A stretch of DNA of 64,000 bases. It comes from Antitrichia curtipendula (Eukaryota > Streptophyta > Bryopsida > Hypnales > Leucodontaceae). Within the stretch, counting starts at the first letter, position 1; the number at the start of each line of letters is the position of its first letter. The notes below the pieces were generated by a model. That model saw nothing but the letters and a program-made list of their open reading frames with translations. It searched no databases and was not told where the DNA came from. Positions 39,101 through 51,419 of this stretch are shown one piece after another. The stretch covers positions 6,156,696 through 6,220,695 of the forward strand of contig OX579638.1 of assembly GCA_951230915.1 (NCBI GenBank). Direction: 5' to 3'. The position numbers and the translations under genes are program-made.

Positions 39101-40360
39101 ATACCCGGAAAATAAGTACTTCAGTGAAAGCCAACAAATTCCAAACCCCCCAAAAAACGTTGAGTTTAACTTCAATATACAAGTGCTTTGTACAACCAAG
39201 CCAAACAAATATGGAAAGGGAGATGGTGATTCAATTAGCCAAAAACAGTTTCCATGAAGTTAGGAAGTGGTGAATGGGATTCTATAACTTCAAAAATAAT
39301 TGTGTATTATTCAATACGCAACTATTTTCCATATTGAACAGATTTTTATTTTATTTTTTTACTTGTATTTGTTTAGATGAAAGTCACTTTAATTTGTAAA
39401 GATACATTTTGAAGAATTTATCTTAATTCTGTATTTGTTGAATTTGGTGTTATTATACTAATTAGGGATTAAAGGGCCTACAAAATTAATGAGACTTATT
39501 GTACAAAAATGTAGATGTTTGAATTGTGATGTATAGTCCCTAGATACTTTAGTAAATATTGATGTACATTAAAGTCTAACATTTATATAGATAATAATTA
39601 TGTAATGATGATTTACACATTAACTAGTGTTGGTCTCCTAGAAATTCTTGTTCAATATTAATTACATATTCTTTTTTGAGTTACAAATGTGAAAGTGCTT
39701 ATGACCAAGGCAAAATTGCTTTGACTTTAAATAGTTCAAAGATGGATTTGCCAAAATGATATCATAGGTGTAAGTAATATCAAAACCTTAAAAAAACATC
39801 ATGTAAAGAAAATGTCCTTGCAAACCCACACCAACAATCGTTACTCTAGAACAGTTAATATTTTGCTTGTAATTGAACTTTGAAGTGATTTTAAAATTTG
39901 CCTTTTCTCAAAAAATAAAAAATATTGATGATACCATTATTAAAACTAAGGTGGGTATATCCCAAATCGCCAGTTTTTCCTACTAAGCCTAGTTACTACT
40001 ATTAGACTGGTCAAATTGTCATATATTCTTGTTGGCAAATAAGTTCCAACGCACAGAGTACGTGGCATTTGCACACCCTATGCTAAAGTTATTAAGGGTC
40101 AAAGGTTGTTTATAAAAGTACTCTATTCAAATAGGTACATAACTGATTTTGGAAATTTACACAACTTGTAGATAGCAGTTTTAGGTCAGGTGCCATTTTA
40201 GGGATGCCTACCTTAATCGTACAGATGGAGTTTAGAATTAAAAGTTACAACTTCTACCTATATATAAATTCCATAATATACTACTGTATCATTAGTTTTT
40301 TAAAATGGTCAATTTTGGAGAAGATTGTAAACGTTCAAGGTTAATATGTAGGTTTAGTTT
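36120..40360. other. Gene-free AT-rich region
   Basis: About 4.2 kb of A/T-rich sequence with no ORF of credible composition. Teloblock-like GGATTTAGGGTATAGGGTTT occurs at ~36,365. 39,660-40,275 belongs to a dispersed repeat whose second copy is at 52,450-52,790. Confidence 0.6.
39660..40275 (+). repeat. Dispersed repeat, copy A
   Basis: Matches 52,450-52,790 in order and orientation, for example TTACAAATGTGAAAGTG against TTACAAATGTGGAAGTA, then ATTGCTTTGACTTTA against ATTGCATTGACTCTA, then AAAAATATTGATGATA against AAAAATATTGATAATA, and a shared ACAACTTCTA end. The copies are diverged with indels. Confidence 0.6.
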
Positions 40361-40362
40361 TT

Positions 40363-40947
40363 TTGGGAGAACACTTGGTGGAAAAAACCCAAAAAAAAAG
40401 GGACTTGAACCCTCAACCCTTAGGCTTGGTAAGGGTAGCTGAGTTTTGGATGGAGGTCCGGGTGGAGGTTCGGCTCGAGGTTTCTGTGGAGATTCGGGGG
40501 AGGTTTGGACGGAGGTTCAGGCGGTCATCACCCTCGTTGGGCGGCGCAGGGTTTCATTTCCGCGCTTCCGCCTTGTTCCCCTTCTGCCCTTTTCTAGATC
40601 ACTGTTGTAGTTCGGCAATTCTAGTTTGCCATTTTTGCAAGTGTGGAGCGCAGGTGTGGAACTCTCCTTTCTTTGCGCAAGTGTGTGAGTGTATGAGTGC
40701 GGAAGTTCAGATTTCCGGTGTTGTACGGGTTTACAGTTCTGAGCTTCGAGAAGTTGGCGGTGTTGCACAAGCTTGTTGGCAGTGTTGCATGGGTTTCATA
40801 TTCGCATTTGCAGTAAGTTCTAGCTCGTTTCTGCAGCTTGGATTTCTAGTTTTTTCTTGTATTGCTTCTTCCTCAGAAGCTTGTGAAGGTCTGGGGTTTG
40901 GTTTTCTGAATTGCAATTGTTGTGGCATACTTGATTGCAAGTGTTAA
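40363..40947 (+). CDS. Cys-rich ORF in a GC-rich island, possibly a 5' exon
   Basis: 194 codons in a patch clearly GC-richer than its surroundings. The N-terminal ~20 residues come from the tRNA-like fragment, followed by a repetitive RVEVRLEVSVEIRG stretch and a Cys/Phe-rich hydrophobic remainder. No known domain is seen. Composition and position suggest the promoter/leader of the decayed gene at 42.0 kb, with palindrome cluster 2 in its intron, rather than a real protein. Confidence 0.2.
   Translation: MGEHLVEKTQKKRDLNPQPLGLVRVAEFWMEVRVEVRLEVSVEIRGRFGRRFRRSSPSLGGAGFHFRASALFPFCPFLDHCCSSAILVCHFCKCGAQVWNSPFFAQVCECMSAEVQISGVVRVYSSELREVGGVAQACWQCCMGFIFAFAVSSSSFLQLGFLVFSCIASSSEACEGLGFGFLNCNCCGILDCKC
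40395..40445 (-). ncRNA. tRNA-like fragment, possible tRNA-derived SINE
   Basis: The - strand reads CTACCCTTACCAAGCCTAAG then GGTTGAGGGTTCAAGTCCC and a run of T. GGTTCAAGTCC matches a polymerase III B box, and GAGGG-TTCAAGT-CCCTT forms a TpsiC arm. CCCTTA...TAAGGG could be an anticodon stem. No convincing D arm or acceptor stem is found, so this is a tRNA-derived fragment rather than a functional tRNA. Confidence 0.3.
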
Positions 40948-41234
40948 CAAGGTTGCTTCTGTAATTGTTGGTTTTCAATAGTTTCTTTTCTAATCCTACA
41001 AGTGCAGGTTTCAGAACTGATTTTCAAGTTAGAAAGGACCTGCAAATTCATCGTATCCCCACGCAAGTAAAGGTAAAAATGCTGGTTCCAAGTTCTGTTT
41101 GACATTGTTTGTCGTTATTGAGTCTCTTGTTTCTAGATTTTTATTTCACTGTGTTATTGGCAAGAATCCCAGCAGTCGTGGGGCCAGATATTAGGGTTTC
41201 CAGCATGAGAACAGAACATCTAATTGAAAAAGCA

Positions 41235-41990
41235 CGTAAATTATCCTCGCCTTGAAGATAATTATCTTCAAGTCGAGGATAAAACACATGAAAACAAAAA
41301 ATAAATCGAACGAGCCACCCCAATACCAAGAACAAACAATGAAAAACTGAAAAAAGAACAAACAAAAGTATCTTCGGCTCGAAGATAATGGACATTCATA
41401 ATCATGGAGTTTGTAGTAGTTATCACAGGTCAAAGACAATTATCTTCAATTCGAAGATAACTACTATAGTTTCCAGATTGCTAACGACAATTATCTTCAG
41501 TGCGAAGATAATTACCTTCAACACAAGGTTAATTATCCTTGCACCGAAGATAAATGTCGTTAGCAATCTAGAGACTATAGTAGTTATCTTCAGGTCGAAG
41601 ATAATTGTCATTGACATAAGGACAATTATCTTCGAGCCGAAGATACATTGTCAACAACAAACTAGAAACTCTAGTAGTTATCTTCAGCTCGAAGATAATT
41701 GTCTTTGACATGAGGACAATTATCTTCGAGCTGAAGATAACTACTAGAGTTTCGAGTTTGCTATTGACAATGTATCTTCGGCTCGAAGATAATTATAACA
41801 CAATTGCATACAACAGTTACACTAAACAGGTCCATCAACCACCACTAAATATGATAAATGATAAACACCTATATACGTCTTTATGATAAAGTCCATCTAT
41901 ATTCAATAGAGCATCGCGTGATTCTCTTACAAATACACATTAGTATGAGATAAATAATCTGTTATCTTCGGGCCGAAGATAATTGAAAGA
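41235..41990. repeat. Cluster 2 of the TTATCTTC...GAAGATAA palindrome, nested in larger inverted repeats
   Basis: At least eleven copies of TTATCTTCRRNTCGAAGATAA lie near 41,241, 41,369, 41,437, 41,490, 41,528, 41,586, 41,622, 41,677, 41,719, 41,773 and 41,960. Segments between them are themselves inverted: CTACTATAGTTTCCAGATTG (~41,461) against CAATCTAGAGACTATAGTAG (~41,563), and ACTAGAAACTCTAGTAG with ACATTGTC arms around 41,645-41,770. The result is a palindrome of palindromes. Confidence 0.9.
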
Positions 41991-42034
41991 GCAATTCCTA
42001 ATGACATTCCTCTTCCTCTGCAGATAACTGAGAA

Positions 42035-42848
42035 ATGGTTGAACAGTCAGAGTATGACTACTCAGCAACGCTCCCCTTCCTCGAGCGCTTCAACAAGTGG
42101 GAAGGAGATGAGCCATTCATATCCGACATGCCAGAGCTCTATGGTGATCTCTGGCAATTTAAGCCGGTTGTGGAGTCATGGACTTTCAGGTTGAATCGGT
42201 CAAAGGACTACGTCTTTCTACGCCATCGAGTAAAGGACTTTGGCTTGTACGTGAACTAGAACCTGGACAAGAAAATTGCATTGCTCAAACATCACCAGGA
42301 GAAGTTCGTCGTCGTAACTCTTCATGCATGCGATAGAGCTGGGGTAGAGAGAAAGCACGCCCACTCCATTGTCATCCATGAAGACGATGATGTGGGATTG
42401 TTCGACCTTGACAATTTAGTATCGCATTTACATGCGGAAAACAAAGATGAGTTGGCGGAAGAAGTTCCACAGGCGTTTCAATCCGTGGATGAAGAGAAAC
42501 GCCACGGCCACGGTGAGAAGAATTGGCTACATGTTTCATCGGCTGAAACATGTAGGCCTCTACCAAAAAAAATTATGGGAGAAGCACAAATCGTGCTTTA
42601 TTTTTGAGCCCAAGACATTTGAAGTGCACATTACTAAGTGCCACCTAGCCCCTTCAAGATACATCATCCACAAGTTGGAGCACAAGATTGTGAATGAAAT
42701 GAAGGGAACCCTATGGGCGCTAGATTACCCACCCTTGGTAATAAAGCGAACATCAACTAGGTTCTATGCTTTTATCATTTTTTTAATATATGGGGGTGTT
42801 GTGAGCGCGGTCCACTGTGCCTTCTTAGTAATGGATCTTTTTTGCTAA
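42035..42848 (+). pseudogene. Decayed gene of unknown function
   Basis: An acceptor-like CCTCTTCCTCTGCAG lies at 42,009-42,023. From ATG at 42,035 the frame reads LPFLERFNKWEGDEPFISDM, meets TAG at 42,257-42,259, and then continues in the same frame with NLDKKIALLKHHQEKFVVVT and a Glu/Asp-rich stretch. Near 42,520 the protein-like frame shifts, giving RIGYMFHRLKHVGLYQKKLW, CFIFEPKTFEVHITKCHLAP and IIHKLEHKIVNEMKGTLWAL. At least one stop and one frameshift therefore break it. I do not recognise the family. Its association with the palindrome cluster suggests a transposon-borne gene. Confidence 0.45.
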
Positions 42849-42949
42849 CGTTTCCTAAGTGTCGTGGATGGACAACAAAAATAACTAAAAATGCATGTGG
42901 TAACTCACAGGCTAACTGCAATGATCAGGGGTGATAGTGAAATTCTAAC

Positions 42950-43720
42950 TCCCTAACTATCTATCTTATGTCTAGGGTTGACTGGATAGTTGGCGTCATT
43001 TCTAACGTTCCTAATTATGTGAAAGGGGAACCCTTATGTTCCTTCCATAAACCCCTAAGACTATCTTTGTGTTTTGACACTCCACTTGGAAGTTCTACTT
43101 CTAAAGACTAATCTTAAAGCTCAGCTTTTACTCTAATTTCCAACCTTTAAATGTAACTCTAGATTTCTACTTCTTAGTACTAACTCTAAATTTTAACTTC
43201 TAAATTTGACTCTATGTTTTGATCTTTAATCTTGTTTTTTACTCCTAAATTAACTCTAGAATTTACCCTCAAAGTCTAACTCTAACTTTTGACTTTTAAC
43301 TCTAAGTGTTTACTTTCTAACCTAACTCTAAATTTTACCCTAACTTTTAATTTCTAACTTCCAAATTTAACTCCTATTTTTACTCTAAATATTCTTCCTT
43401 GAATTGACTTTAAATTCTACATCCTAAGTTTTATTCTAAAATCTTTATTTTTAATTTCTACTTCAAATCGGATTTTTGACTCCTAATTAACTCTAAACTT
43501 TTACTCTTAACCTACCCTAGGATTTGACTTGAGAATTTGACTCCTAGATTACACTTTCAAATTAACTCTACCGGTTTTACTTCCCAAAGTTAACTCTAGA
43601 TTTTTAACTTAGAGTTTAATTTTTATCATTAAAACTTTTAATTTGACTCTAGTTTTTGACTGCTAATTAATTCCTAGTTTAAATCCTAGATTCTCTTTCT
43701 AATCTAAATCCCTAATTTCC
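42950..43720. repeat. Degenerate AACTCTAAATTTTAACTT-type low-complexity repeat
   Basis: About 770 bp of loosely repeated ~18-25 bp words built on AACTCTA, TTTTGACT and CTAAATT. The period is irregular. No coding potential. Confidence 0.7.
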
Positions 43721-44670
43721 GTCCATGGTTCCTTTTGGATGAAATTTTAATTCAATTCCCCCGTTTTCCTCCTACTACTTAACTTATCTTAACACGGTCA
43801 ATTTGAAGCCAAATCCTAAGTGGAATATGTTTTTGGAAACCTCTATCCCTAATCTAGAATTTTTTGAATCTAAACTCTTACTTTGCACTAATTACGACTT
43901 GCTAATTGCGCTTAAAGGGCTGATTAAAGAAATAAACACTAATTAGGAAAAAAAACACCAAAGTTTAATTCAAAAACTCACCTCTTCACTGCCGGTTTCA
44001 GAAATCACTTCATCCACGTTTACATATACATCTTCATGCTCTATGGTAACCTTTTGTTTTGTTTTACTTTTTCCAAGCTCACCACTTAACTTGAGAAAAT
44101 GTTACACCCTTGCAATCTAACTTCCCTCTTTCCCTTCCTCATTCCTTTTCTTTCTCCCTTTCTTCTTCTATGCTAGTATTATTCCACCTAAGCTTTTATG
44201 GATGTCTTACAACTATAGACTCAAACTTCAAGGAGGTTTTAATGTCCCTCTTACCCTCTTACACAACTTTGCCTTTGTGTCATCCTAATCCTCCTCCCAA
44301 TGGTCACTATGAATTCTCAAGATTTTCTTCCCTAAGCCTATCTAATCCTAGGCCTAGGTCACTATTTATCATCTCTCACCTAATTCTCCTATATGGTCAT
44401 CTCTTCTTCTACTTCTCCTTGTATCTTTGGGTGCTTTTGCAGGTTTTGAGACGGATGTATATTCCACGTGGAGCTTATCTTGGGCTTGATCCCATCTTTC
44501 CTATTATTTTCTCTTTTCTACTTGGTTTCTTTCCCCCCTACTTCCAATGCTCTCCCGATTGATTTCACGTGTTTAAAACGGACCCGATTTCCCACCCGGA
44601 CTGTGGACCTTCAAGTAGTTAGAAGTTTTAAATTTTCAAGAACCCCAGCACCCTAAGCTCTTGGACCCAT
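43720..44670. other. Pyrimidine-rich non-coding stretch
   Basis: Contains long CT-rich tracts (44,110-44,180). The 150-codon + strand ORF at 44,110-44,562 is Leu/Ser/Pro/Phe-rich, as expected from translated CT repeats, and I do not accept it as a gene. Confidence 0.5.
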
Positions 44671-44719
44671 CACCCCAAATTCTTGCCCAGCATCCCTCGA
44701 GCCCTTAGCCCAGCACCCC

Positions 44720-44935
44720 AAGCTGGTCCGTCTTGTTTGATTTCTGATTTAGACGACCCCCAACTGGTCTTACCTTGTTTGATATTTGATCTGGACTGGC
44801 CCTCGGTTGGTTCCGTTTTGTTGATTTCTGATCTAGTTTGGGCCCCTCGGATTGGTCTGTCTTGTTGATTTCTGATCTGGACTAGGCTCCCGGGTTGGTT
44901 TTGTCTTGCTGGTTTTTGACATAGGTTGGGTACCA
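44720..44935. repeat. ~52-bp minisatellite, about four copies
   Basis: Units of the form TTGGT(C/T)(C/T)GTCTTGTT-GATTTCTGATCTGGACT recur near 44,727, 44,780, 44,832 and 44,881. Its - strand translation gives the repeated QNQ..RSEINK peptide, which I regard as incidental. Confidence 0.75.
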
Positions 44936-45130
44936 AAAAAACTTAGACTTGGATTTGGGACACTAAAACTCTAGGATTGGACTAGAGGTGTACCAATTCC
45001 CCCTATCACAACTTGAAAGACGTGTCTAAACTAGTTCACATGTTTGTTTGTTGAGACTCATGGATATTTAAATACTAACGAGAATATCCTCACGTGGATA
45101 TTTGGAAACTAAGGGAGAAAAGTGTTTGGA

Positions 45131-45253
45131 TAATCGTAAAAAATGCCAACTTTTCTAGACCTTACAATAAAAGCTTCGCCGTCGTGAGGGTAATCATAAA
45201 AAATGCCAAACTCTTCTAGACCTTATAATCAAAGCTTCGCCGTCTTAGAGGGG
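45131..45253. repeat. 60-bp direct duplication
   Basis: TAATC(G/A)TAAAAAATGCCAA starts at 45,131 and 45,191, each followed by TTCTAGACCTTA and AAAGCTTCGCCGTC. A weak third echo (CAAAGCTTTGCCGTC) lies near 45,327. Confidence 0.85.
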
Positions 45254-45259
45254 GGTTTA

Positions 45260-47138
45260 CACGGCAAGACAAGGTTTAGACAAAGGTTAGGATACAAGTT
45301 AGAGAAATGACACAAAGGAGGTTCAAAGCTTTGCCGTCCCGAAGGGGTGTCCGCTTAACAAGTGAAACAATGGTTGAACAAGGGTTAGGACACAAGGAGA
45401 TTAGAAAGGGACACCAGCACAATGTAGCTTTCGTTAGTTAGTACAAAACTCATACACTAAAGGCCCTCCAAAGTGGCATCGCCAAGGTACGATGGGGGAT
45501 TGCTCTAGGATTAGTGCAGAACACCAAAAGACACTTAAAACACACAAGTTAGTTCACAAGAATATCCCAAGGATAGAAAGACTCTTGAATAACAACAAGA
45601 GTATACACAACCACATACAAAGGGTGTACAAGGCAAGATGGAAGGACCCCCAAGGACCTTCAAAGCTTGAAATAAACAACAAAAGAAGCCAAAAGTGCTC
45701 CAAAAAACACCGTAGAGGTTTTTGGCTTTAAACGCCAAAATATCCAAAATAAATTGGACCCACGGACCCAACAACAAAATGAAGGGCGTGTTCTAGAGAG
45801 AAATATGGGGCCCTTATATAGGTTTCCAAGGGCCCACCCCTCCCTCTAGAGTTCTAAGGTAATCTTATTAACTTGGATTTTCATCCTCATCCTCGAAGAT
45901 TTTCATCCTAATCCCTAAAAATCTACTTCTACCATCTATGCTGGACCAACATCCTAACTTTTGAAGATTAACTCCGATCATCAAACGGATTGTGCCGCTG
46001 GCTTCAGATTGCCATGTTTAGTCCTAAACCCCTCTACCCCCCATACGGAGGCCAAAAACCCATTGTAGGCTAATTTAGTTTAAAAAATAAATTGTGGTAA
46101 AATTCTAGATCTTGAGGGTCTCCTATTTTGAGAAATGTGAATAGCCTAGGGTCTCCGGTAGGTGCGAGAGAGTCGGAAAGGACTTTTGGTTGACTTCGTT
46201 TCGCCATCGTATGGTCCCGGAATGCCAGTCAAAGTAGCGGGGACCCCACCACGTGGTTAATTTTCGAGGAATCTCGCTGGTTCGGGTACTTGCCGCTATC
46301 GAAATGTCATGAAACTTCACGGAGCGCATTATTAATATAAAAAATCTAGTCTAGTTTTTATGGGGATTTATTATAACCTGAATAATTTCCATGAAATTCC
46401 TGTTGGAGATTAAAAGGGTTGACCACCCGAAAAAGTTCTTCTGCAAGTCGAAAGATGCCGGGAATTTTCACATGACCTCTCAAGGAGTCGCATGAAAGAC
46501 GTGTAGGTGCGTTTCCGTACTTGGCACGATTGGTTAGGGGATATTAAAACTGGCCATCTCCTTGAATTAGTGACGGTGCGGGAAACTTCTGTAGGTAGAG
46601 GAATCTTGGCGAATCGATTTTGTCATTGGACTCCTGGTCTGGAATTTACCCTAGAACACCATCCTTGGGCTGTAGATTCCTCCACGACCCCAGTCTTGCG
46701 TCAGTGGCTCCTGCATGCTAATAATCGAGGTTTTGGAAATTCGTCGATCTGATGGGAAATTCTAAACCTAACTCTAGGACCCGAACTAGTGGCCTCGTTG
46801 TGGATCCCTCGGACCAACTTAGCCATGAATTGCCACATTCATGGTGGAATTTAACCCTTTGGAGGCTATGTGACTCAAATCCTCCAAATCTAACCGTTTC
46901 GTTATTTCTACCCTATTCTTAGGCTAGGTTTGGGGGGATTCTAAGCCTAAATACATATCTAGACCAAATACTATAATGGGTATGACACAACCCTATTTTA
47001 GTTCTACACTCTTTTTATGTCTTTTTGTATACTTTTATCAACTTTAAATTACAAATTTCAAAAAAATAATTCTAAGAGTCCCAAGTGACAAATTGGGAGC
47101 TCACACAGTAGACACTTTTTAGTTGCAATGGCTAGTTG
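45260..47138. other. No gene recognised
   Basis: Mixed-composition sequence. Short ORFs at 45,492-45,731 and 46,507-46,752 lack domains. 46,120-46,800 is GC-richer and could be an old element. Nothing further can be supported. Confidence 0.4.
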
Positions 47139-47141
47139 CAT

Positions 47142-48272
47142 CACTAGTAGAAAAACAGTGCCCAAATTAACAAAACATCAACAAATTTTGGTTGATTTGG
47201 GTACTGCATCGTCCATTTTCACAAGTTTTTGTTGATTTTTGTAAAAACTGCCCAAATCAACAAATTTTTTTGTTAATTTGGATACTGCATTTTTAAATTA
47301 ACAAAAAATCAACACTTTTTTGTTAGTTTTGACTAAAAATTTCTCAAGTAAATTTTTTTATTTGAAAAAATGTATAGATTATCATAGTTAGTATTCTATA
47401 AATAGTTTGTTTTTGGAAAAAATAAATAAATCATTCCCAATTTGGTAATTTTCAAAGTCAGCAAACTTCAAAGACCATTTAGGCATAGCAAAAAAACTTT
47501 TTTCTTAAAACTTTGAACTAAGAAAAGTTGCTAAATACAAGTACCTTTCATCTTCAAAAATCCGTTTGCAATTTTAAGTCTCCAGTCAAAAGTTATGACT
47601 AAATTTCAGAGAGGGGTTCCATTGAATTTTTTTTGACATTATGAAAGACCCTCTCTGAAATTTAGTCATAACTTTTGATTGGAGACTTAAAATTGCAAAC
47701 GGATTTTTGGAGATGAAAGATACTTGTATATAGCAACTTTTCTTGGTTCAAAGTTTTAAGAAAAAAGTTGTTTTGATATGCTTAAATGACTTTTGAAATC
47801 TGCTGTTTTTAACAAAAAAAAGAAAGAAGAAAAAAGAAAAACTTTAACTAGGTTAAACAAAAAAAAACCCACACACACACACGCATGTGTATGTGTGGTG
47901 CATTGGTTTGAACCTTGCACCCCAAGAGTGAGGTGCAAGGTTCAAACCTTGCACCCAACCCCAAATGGGGTGCCATGTGGCGGTCTGCCTGCGTGGACTG
48001 CCCACGTGGCAGACTGCTTGCGTGGCGCGACTGCCTGTGTGGCGCTGCCACGTGGCAGATTTTTATTGGTCTATTTTATTTTAATTTTTAAAAATTAAAA
48101 TTAAAAAAAATTTTAAAAGAAAAATTTAATGTCCAAATTAACAAAAAATTAACAAAAAAAATCAACAGTTTTGTGTTAAAAGTACCCAAATTAACACGTC
48201 CAAATCAACAAAAAAAATCAGCACTTTTCTGTTGATTTTTGTTGATTTGGGCATTGTTTTTTTCTACTAGTG
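47142..48272. mobile_element. Non-autonomous CACTA (EnSpm/CMC) element with CAT target duplication
   Basis: The left end CACTAGTAGAAAAACAGTGC and the reverse complement of the right end CACTAGTAGAAAAAAACAAT form imperfect ~42-bp terminal inverted repeats that include CCCAAAT.AACAAAA. The trinucleotide CAT lies immediately outside both ends (47,139-47,141 and 48,273-48,275), the expected 3-bp target duplication. Subterminal regions repeat CCAAAT(T/C)AACAAA in both orientations. The 1,131-bp interior encodes no transposase. It holds a long inverted repeat (about 47,490-47,610 against 47,640-47,765) and a CACACACACACG run. It would depend on transposase supplied elsewhere. Confidence 0.9.
47455..47800. 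repeat. Long inverted repeat (hairpin) inside the CACTA element
   Basis: AAAAATCCGTTTGCAATTTT and AAGTCTCCAGTCAAAAGTTA on the left are matched in reverse complement by TAACTTTTGATTGGAGACTT and AAAATTGCAAACGGATTTTT on the right, with CTCTCTGAAATTTAGTCATA bordering a ~30-bp loop. Arms exceed 100 bp. A diverged relative surrounds the second CACTA element near 61 kb. Confidence 0.85.
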
Positions 48273-48284
48273 CATAAGACCTAT

Positions 48285-49235
48285 TTTTCTTCTAGTGGAT
48301 GTAACATCAAACAATACGTGAAAGACAAGCCAGTAAAGTATGGGATCAAAATCTGGTGTTGTACTAGTAGCAAGTCTCGCTATGTATACAACCTCATTGT
48401 GTATGAAGGACAGAAGGGTTTGAAGCTAGAGAAGGACCTTGGAGCAAACGTGGTCTTGAAGTTAGTTTCAGACCTAGCTGGACTTGGACACATTGTAGTG
48501 ACTGATTGGTTTTATAGTTTCCCTTTTTTAGCCGATGCCTTGCTTGCCTTTGGAACATGGTTCACAAGGACTATGAAAGCAAATTGGTTAGGGATGCCGA
48601 TTCACTTGGTCTAGTATGGCAAGACAGATCTTCTTAAAGGTATGGTAGTAGCAGCCATGCACACATCACATCGAATGGTTGCATGTATCTAGTTTGATGG
48701 CTGTGTAGTGTATTTCTTGAGCACCTCGTTCAATCCTATTACTGTTGGCTAAACTTGCTTGTGTTGGGTGAGTGGGAGGAGAGATGAATTTCCTACTTTC
48801 CCTATTCAAAGAGAGTACCAAGAGATGATGAGAGGTGTGGATGTAATTGACCAATGTTGTATAGAGTATACTGCCCAACTAATGTCCCACAAATGGTGGC
48901 ATCGGCTTTTTAAAAAAAATTGGGATAGTTCATTGGAAAATGTATATGTCTTCTATATCACTCATTGGAAGTGACAAAGGTCGCCACGGAGTACGCCCTA
49001 TATCCAGAGCTACCTTCCACTATGAGATCACTTCATGGCTAAGTGGACCGACATTTCAATTAGGATGAACTGGTGGGACGTTCAACATTTCGGATTGTGG
49101 CCTATACGAGTTTCAGTTTGCTAGTATGCAGAGGAAAAAGTATCAAGTTTGTGGTCATGAGCAGAGTTGTTTCTGCCCGGGTTGTGCAAGGATTTTCATG
49201 TGCCAGAAAATGTGCCATCGCCTAGACAATCCACA
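48285..49235 (+). pseudogene. piggyBac-type transposase remnant
   Basis: From ~48,297 the frame reads CNIKQYVKDKPVKYGIKIWC and YNLIVYEGQKGLKLEKDL, then DLAGLGHIVVTDWFYSFPFL, the core of the piggyBac (DDE_Tnp_1_7) catalytic domain including the Asp of VVTDWFYS. A stop at 48,612 ends this piece. At 48,754-48,974 a further piece reads FPIQREYQEMMRGVDVIDQC and SHKWWHRLFKKNWD, matching the GGVD..DQ and KWWKR motifs. Near 49,130 KYQVCGHEQSCFCPGCARIF looks like the C-terminal Cys-rich finger. Frames differ between the pieces and the N-terminus is missing. Confidence 0.75.
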
Positions 49236-49239
49236 TTCA

Positions 49240-50435
49240 TCCTAGGTTTGCGACCAAGATATGGTTGTGATGTGATATTCCAATTTGATTCAGGCGTTTG
49301 GTTTGCAGGTTGGATGGCAAGTTTTCAATTGTGGGGAGCACTCACCATGTATGAAGGGGAGTGGCGATATGTCAACTCTGATCACCTCTGCTTCAGCGTT
49401 GCACTTGGAGGGGCACTATAACTCAGAGTTAGTTTCATATTTGGCTCGGTTATCGTCCGATTGAGTTTGTTGTGGTGTACTTGTAGGCAATAGCTTCGTA
49501 GTCTTTTGGAGTGGCATTTTGTCTTGGCCTAGTGTAGTTTTTGATATTAGTGGCAACCTCACTTGTAAGTGCACATTTTTCTAAGTATACGTCCAGATTG
49601 TAATAGAAACCGTTGCACCATGTGCAAAAAAAATTTCACTTGTATGTTCATCTGTATTCACTTCAATGTCAATCAGGAGCAAGAATTGCTTCAACCGCTT
49701 CACTTGTCACAAGAAACGAAAGATGTCGCCGCCACCAAGTCGGTGCTACTGATCGGTGGACATCACAAGCATTTTGGTGCCACACGTAGCCTCTTGCACT
49801 TCGTACAGAGCACGACACTGTTGACACGACAGGTGAGATTGGGGTGGTCTGAGAGAACCCCGGGTTTTGTCTTGAAGCGTTCTAGATGTCTTGTTTGATA
49901 CTTTCATGACAGACATCCCTTTGGTCGATGCCGCCTAGTTTTTTGGGCCTACACATGCACAAAAGAGGCTCTGAATTTGCTTAGTCAATCTTCAAAAATC
50001 AGATGGACTCAATTTTTGACAATTTTTTTTTGTGCATGACCTTCATGTTCAATATCTCTTCATGGCTCAAGGAGGACAAAATTTAGGCGCTTTTGCAATG
50101 TTTTTACCGTAGGGTTGGAGATTATCTAGTCTTTTTTGTTTTTGTAATTTAGTGTGACACAAAATTTCAAGTCTGTGATGTTGGTATATCCCTTCAAAGC
50201 AAATGTGCCTGCAACTTGCATTAGAAAAAATTTGGGTCCTCTAAGAGGCTGGGAGTTCCCATAAGTTCTCCACAAGTTCTGCGCAGTTCCTGACTGCTGA
50301 AACTGCGCCACCACAACAGGGTAACATGGCCGAACTTCGGCCACATCAGATTTTCAAAAAAAATAAAAAATAAAAAAATAAAAAAAAATACTTTTTCCTT
50401 AAAACGAAATTTGGTAAACAATTTATTTATTTTTT

Positions 50436-50466
<31 letters not shown>

Positions 50467-50930
50467 AGATTTCATCTCCAAGTATGTGGAATTGGACTAG
50501 CACTTGGAGAAAAATATTAGAAAGCTTCAATTTCATGAGTAGAGAAGGAGTATAAAAGTTATATGTAAGATGTGAATATAGGACTCTTATATATTTTTTT
50601 CGTTTGTTGATTTAGGGCTATGGTATAGATCAAAATCAACTCAAAAAGGGGGACAAATTATAAAAAGATTTTTGTCTCAATTGTCCTATTTTTATTGTTC
50701 AATGATTTAGGACTAATACACAACCCAAAATCAAGTCACTGGGATGGCGGCCTCTGGCCAGCCTTAATATTAGACTACCAATGACACAAAATCAGATTGG
50801 ATTATGGATCCATATGTGATTAGTAAGTGGGCAATGGATTAATCAACATGTAATAGAACTGGAAGATTAAAAGCCTGTACTAAATGGAAACAACAATGAT
50901 AAGTGGCGCTCCTCTGATGGGACCTAACAG
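49240..50930. other. No gene recognised; contains an (ATTT)n microsatellite
   Basis: AT-rich flank of the piggyBac remnant. 50,350-50,466 is A/T homopolymer followed by about ten ATTT units. The short + ORF at 49,569-49,898 has no domain. Confidence 0.5.
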
Positions 50931-50939
50931 TAACAATTC

Positions 50940-51415
50940 ATTAAATTGAGTTGGCAATTCTGAACCTTAATGAGGGGACGAGCTAGCAATTTGCAACCAA
51001 ACTAATAATGGGATGAGCTAGAGTGACTGCATTGCAGTCAGGGAACTAATTAGTGACCTTGATTCACTAATTTGGTGCTTGAACTTGGGTCCCTGGATAT
51101 TGAGTTGGCAATTTGCAGCCAAGCTACTGATGGGACGAGCTGGAATGACTGCCTTGGATATTGAGCTGGCAAATTTCAGCCTGGATATCGAGTTGACAAA
51201 TTTCAGCCCAATTGCCTTGGATATTGAGCTGGCAAATTTCAACCAAACTATTGATGGAACAAGCTGGAATGACTGCCCTGGATTTCGAGCTGACAAATTT
51301 CAGCCAAGCTATTGATGGAACGAGCTGGAGTGATTGCTGACTGCAGCCAGGGAGTTAATTAGTGACCTTGATTCACTAATTCGGTGTTTGAACTGAGGTC
51401 CTTGGACACTAATAA
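50940..51415. repeat. Complex local repeat built of GAGCTGGAATGACTGCC units
   Basis: TTGGATATTGAG(C/T)TGGCAA, AATTTCAGCC and GATGG(G/A)A(C/A)(G/A)AGCTGGAATG recur several times between 51,090 and 51,330. The block is flanked by ~60-bp direct repeats, AATTAGTGACCTTGATTCAC at 51,049 and again at 51,356. This looks like slippage or unequal exchange within a duplicated segment. Confidence 0.8.
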
Positions 51416-51419
51416 TAAC